Source of the DNA: CAYQLK01 sp964426075
Lineage (GTDB): Bacteria; Patescibacteriota; Microgenomatia; CAYQLK01
DNA: 25,547 nucleotides
Reading direction: 5' to 3'
NCBI GenBank assembly: GCA_964426075.1
Contig: CAYROP010000014.1
Span: forward strand, 1 to 25,547
Shown here: positions 24,168-25,547 of the stretch, one piece after another
Numbering within the stretch: the stretch's first letter is position 1
How the letters are laid out: every line of letters begins with the position of its first letter
Translations under genes and position numbers: made by a program
The notes under the pieces: generated by a model
What the model saw: the letters and a program-made list of their open reading frames with translations, nothing else
The model's database searches: none
What the model was told of the DNA's origin: nothing

Positions 24168-25394
24168 CTATACAATTTTAAGTATAGATTTAAGCTTTTT
24201 GAAAACCTTATTCTTTTTTATTTTTTTGTTTATCTTTTTTTTGTTTGAAAAATAAACTGCATGCAATAAAAACCCTAATGTGATTAATGCGGTTGATATA
24301 TAAAATGGAACAAAATTGTTAGCTTTTCCTACTGTGTCAACTTGGTTTTGTTTTGGTGTTGCTGAATTACTAGTGGATGTTTTGACTCCAAGAACTTTTT
24401 TGGGAGTAGGTGTTTTTGTAATTTTTGGTGTAGGGGTCGGTTTTGTGGTTGGAGTTGGTTTGATAGTCGGCGTTGCTGTTGGGGTTGGTGTGATAATTGT
24501 GACTATTGAATTGACTTCGCCAGGGGTAGGATCTGTTGTTTTCTGCCAATTTCCAGTTGTATCTAATGCAAATGAAACACCTTTACTTGAAACAGGATAA
24601 GTAAACTCATCAATTATTTGGTTATTGTATAAAATTCTTACACTATCTCCTCCATTATTAAAAATTGAACTAGTGGAATAGATATAATATTGTGAGGGTT
24701 CGAGCAGGTATTTTGGTAAACTAACTGGTTTAGACCCGCCATTAATATCATCAATTTCAAAATTATCGAGGGGGATTGAAAAATCCATGGGGTTATATAT
24801 TTCGACCCATTCATCTCCCTCTGAAGGGTCAGGCATTACTTCCGTTATTAATAGGTTATTTTTAGAGTATGTAATTTGTGTTTGGGTTCCGCCTACAGAC
24901 TGAGGAGTTGGGGTTGGCTCAAGAATGTTTGTGTCTGGGCATGGGTTGTCGCTTGTCGAATTGAGAAGATTTTTGGAATTTTGATCAAAAAGTTTTAGAC
25001 TACCATCCCCGTCGATTTCTAACCCAATTGATTGATTGTCATTAGTTATTGAAATACCAGATACAGGAATGGTGATTTGAGAATATGGGATAGTGCTATT
25101 ATCTGGAGAAAAAAGCCTGATAATGTCGGGACTTGTATTATTTAAAAAAGTTATATCAAAAGTTAAAACACTTTTCGGAGAAATTGAGCCAGACAATGAT
25201 TTGAATTGACTTTCGGTTGAGTCTTTTATTTTCCAACCTTCCAAACTAATATTGTTACATTCAGAGTTATATAGCTCTACCCAGTCAGAACTAGTTTGAT
25301 AAGAAAATTCGTTAATAAAAACGACGGCAAAAATCTGTGTTGTAGTGGTAAGAGTTAATATTATAGATAATAAAAAAGCAAAAATAATTTTCAC
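24168..25394 (-). CDS. Surface protein with two lamin-tail (LTD) domains, Thr-Pro linker and C-terminal membrane anchor
   Basis: The start is a GTG at 25392-25394 in front of a clear signal peptide (about 1-23, ending in QIFA). LTD-like domain 1 is about residues 24-147, with VFINEF and SDWVELYN (36-43). Domain 2 is about 180-295, with LLITEVMPDP, EWVEIYNP (195-202) and a terminal DPTPGEVN. A Thr-Pro repeat stalk (302-332), VLGVKT (334-339), a membrane helix (about 361-383) and a cytoplasmic tail with about a dozen lysines follow. Bacterial LTD domains occur on secreted proteins and are thought to mediate binding at the surface; the ligand is unknown. Two cysteines, C46 and C152, could pair. 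This is the first gene of the minus-strand run, so it is the best candidate for promoter-proximal expression. Confidence 0.88.
   Translation of the reverse strand: MKIIFAFLLSIILTLTTTTQIFAVVFINEFSYQTSSDWVELYNSECNNISLEGWKIKDSTESQFKSLSGSISPKSVLTFDITFLNNTSPDIIRLFSPDNSTIPYSQITIPVSGISITNDNQSIGLEIDGDGSLKLFDQNSKNLLNSTSDNPCPDTNILEPTPTPQSVGGTQTQITYSKNNLLITEVMPDPSEGDEWVEIYNPMDFSIPLDNFEIDDINGGSKPVSLPKYLLEPSQYYIYSTSSIFNNGGDSVRILYNNQIIDEFTYPVSSKGVSFALDTTGNWQKTTDPTPGEVNSIVTIITPTPTATPTIKPTPTTKPTPTPKITKTPTPKKVLGVKTSTSNSATPKQNQVDTVGKANNFVPFYISTALITLGFLLHAVYFSNKKKINKKIKKNKVFKKLKSILKIV
24399..24491 (-). repeat. Imperfect Thr-Pro codon repeat (stalk of the LTD protein)
   Basis: Residues 302-332 of the lamin-tail protein are built from TPTP, KPTP and TPTPK units. 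In the DNA this appears as GGT/GGA/GTT-rich imperfect repeats on the plus strand. It is a flexible extracellular spacer and a likely site of length variation between strains. Confidence 0.75.
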
Positions 25395-25483
25395 TGCCTA
25401 AAAATAAATTTTTGGACAGGAGACTAAAAATTTAACACTTTCGGGTTAGTTTCGCAATAGATAGTTTTTACTAGAAGATTATT
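25395..25483. promoter_or_regulatory. Divergent intergenic region
   Basis: These 89 bases are the only substantial non-coding stretch in the window and lie in front of the first gene of the minus-strand run. On the minus strand TTGCGA (25452-25457) and TAAATT (25429-25434) are separated by 17 bases and match four of six consensus positions each, which would give a leader of roughly 30 bases. This is a weak promoter guess. No operator palindrome or riboswitch-like structure is seen. Confidence 0.3.
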
Positions 25484-25547
25484 GTGGAAAAATATGTAGA
25501 TAGAATGTTTCAAGCCCATCATCGTGTACGATTTTTGCAAAAGTTAA
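25484..25547 (+). CDS. Possible start of a divergent gene, cut by window edge
   Basis: An open frame on the plus strand begins with GTG at 25484 (or the in-frame ATG at 25505) and runs to the edge, encoding about 21 residues that start VEKYVDRMFQAHHRV. It is the only plus-strand frame that does not lie over a minus-strand gene. The amino-acid composition looks protein-like, with a charged, amphipathic pattern, but the piece is too short to identify and has no clear ribosome binding site. Confidence 0.3.
   Translation, partial: MEKYVDRMFQAHHRVRFLQKL

Noticed and set aside
24159..24215. TAGAAT hexamer upstream of the 107-residue gene as an internal promoter
   Set aside because: The -35 candidate at 17 bases (TTAAAT) matches only three positions, the region is AT-rich throughout and the upstream gene ends only 9 bases away.
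24316..24600. Plus-strand frame encoding a Val-Gly repeat protein
   Set aside because: It is the antisense reading of the Thr-Pro stalk of the LTD protein; the repeat explains both its openness and its odd composition.
1..25547. CRISPR arrays, tRNA or rRNA genes, insertion sequences, prophage
   Set aside because: No regularly spaced repeats, no cloverleaf-like GC-rich segments, no transposase or integrase motifs and no terminal inverted repeats were seen by eye; the genes tile the window nearly completely.

Overview
The window looks like a fragment of a Candidate Phyla Radiation (Patescibacteria) genome, most likely of the Microgenomates group. This rests on the low GC content by eye, very tight gene packing on one strand, short or stripped-down protein versions (a 106-residue TsaB), a CAP-domain protein and a lamin-tail protein of a style common in those genomes, and a wealth of membrane glycosyltransferases. 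TGA is used as a normal stop (for example in the ATGA junctions at 5665, 6471, 7343 and 10505), so the UGA-glycine code of Gracilibacteria/Absconditabacteria is excluded. The lineage call is an inference; no rRNA or other phylogenetic marker is present.

All 25 recognisable genes lie on the minus strand, so transcription runs from high to low coordinates. Reading in that direction: (1) 25394-21007 carries a surface and housekeeping block: a GTG-started lamin-tail-domain surface protein, a small histidine-motif membrane protein, a VanZ-like protein, the t6A tRNA-modification genes tsaE-tsaC-tsaB, a membrane-anchored CAP-domain protein and a second small histidine-motif membrane protein. (2) 20991-18191 makes nucleotide sugars: RmlA, an RmlD-like reductase and GDP-mannose 4,6-dehydratase. 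(3) 18182-12141 makes and uses lipid-linked sugars: a polyprenyl-phosphate sugar synthase fused to a GtrA flippase-like domain, a GT39-like membrane transferase, an ALG5-like synthase, a GT87/MptB-like transferase and another GT39-like transferase. (4) 12139-1 is a cell-surface glycan block: two tandem paralogous membrane proteins of the PTPS-related/YfhO-like type, a Wzx-type flippase, two GT2 enzymes, a GT4 enzyme, a YfhO-family membrane protein, another GT2 and a GT39-like enzyme that runs off the left edge.

Taken together this is a glycan assembly line. Cytoplasmic GT2/GT4 enzymes build a lipid-linked oligosaccharide that the flippase would export. The polyprenyl-phosphate sugar synthases charge lipid carriers, and seven multi-spanning GT-C type proteins would then transfer those sugars on the outer face of the membrane. 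The fused synthase-GtrA protein together with YfhO-like GT-C proteins mirrors the three-component surface glycosylation systems known in Firmicutes (GT2 + GtrA flippase + YfhO), but here with two components fused and the third expanded. No initiating phosphoglycosyl transferase, no recognisable Wzy polymerase and no RmlB/RmlC is in the window.

Genes are separated by 0-25 bases or overlap by up to 46 bases, and almost none has a convincing Shine-Dalgarno sequence. The only sizeable non-coding stretch is at the right end (25395-25483), probably a divergent promoter region with the first codons of a plus-strand gene beyond it.
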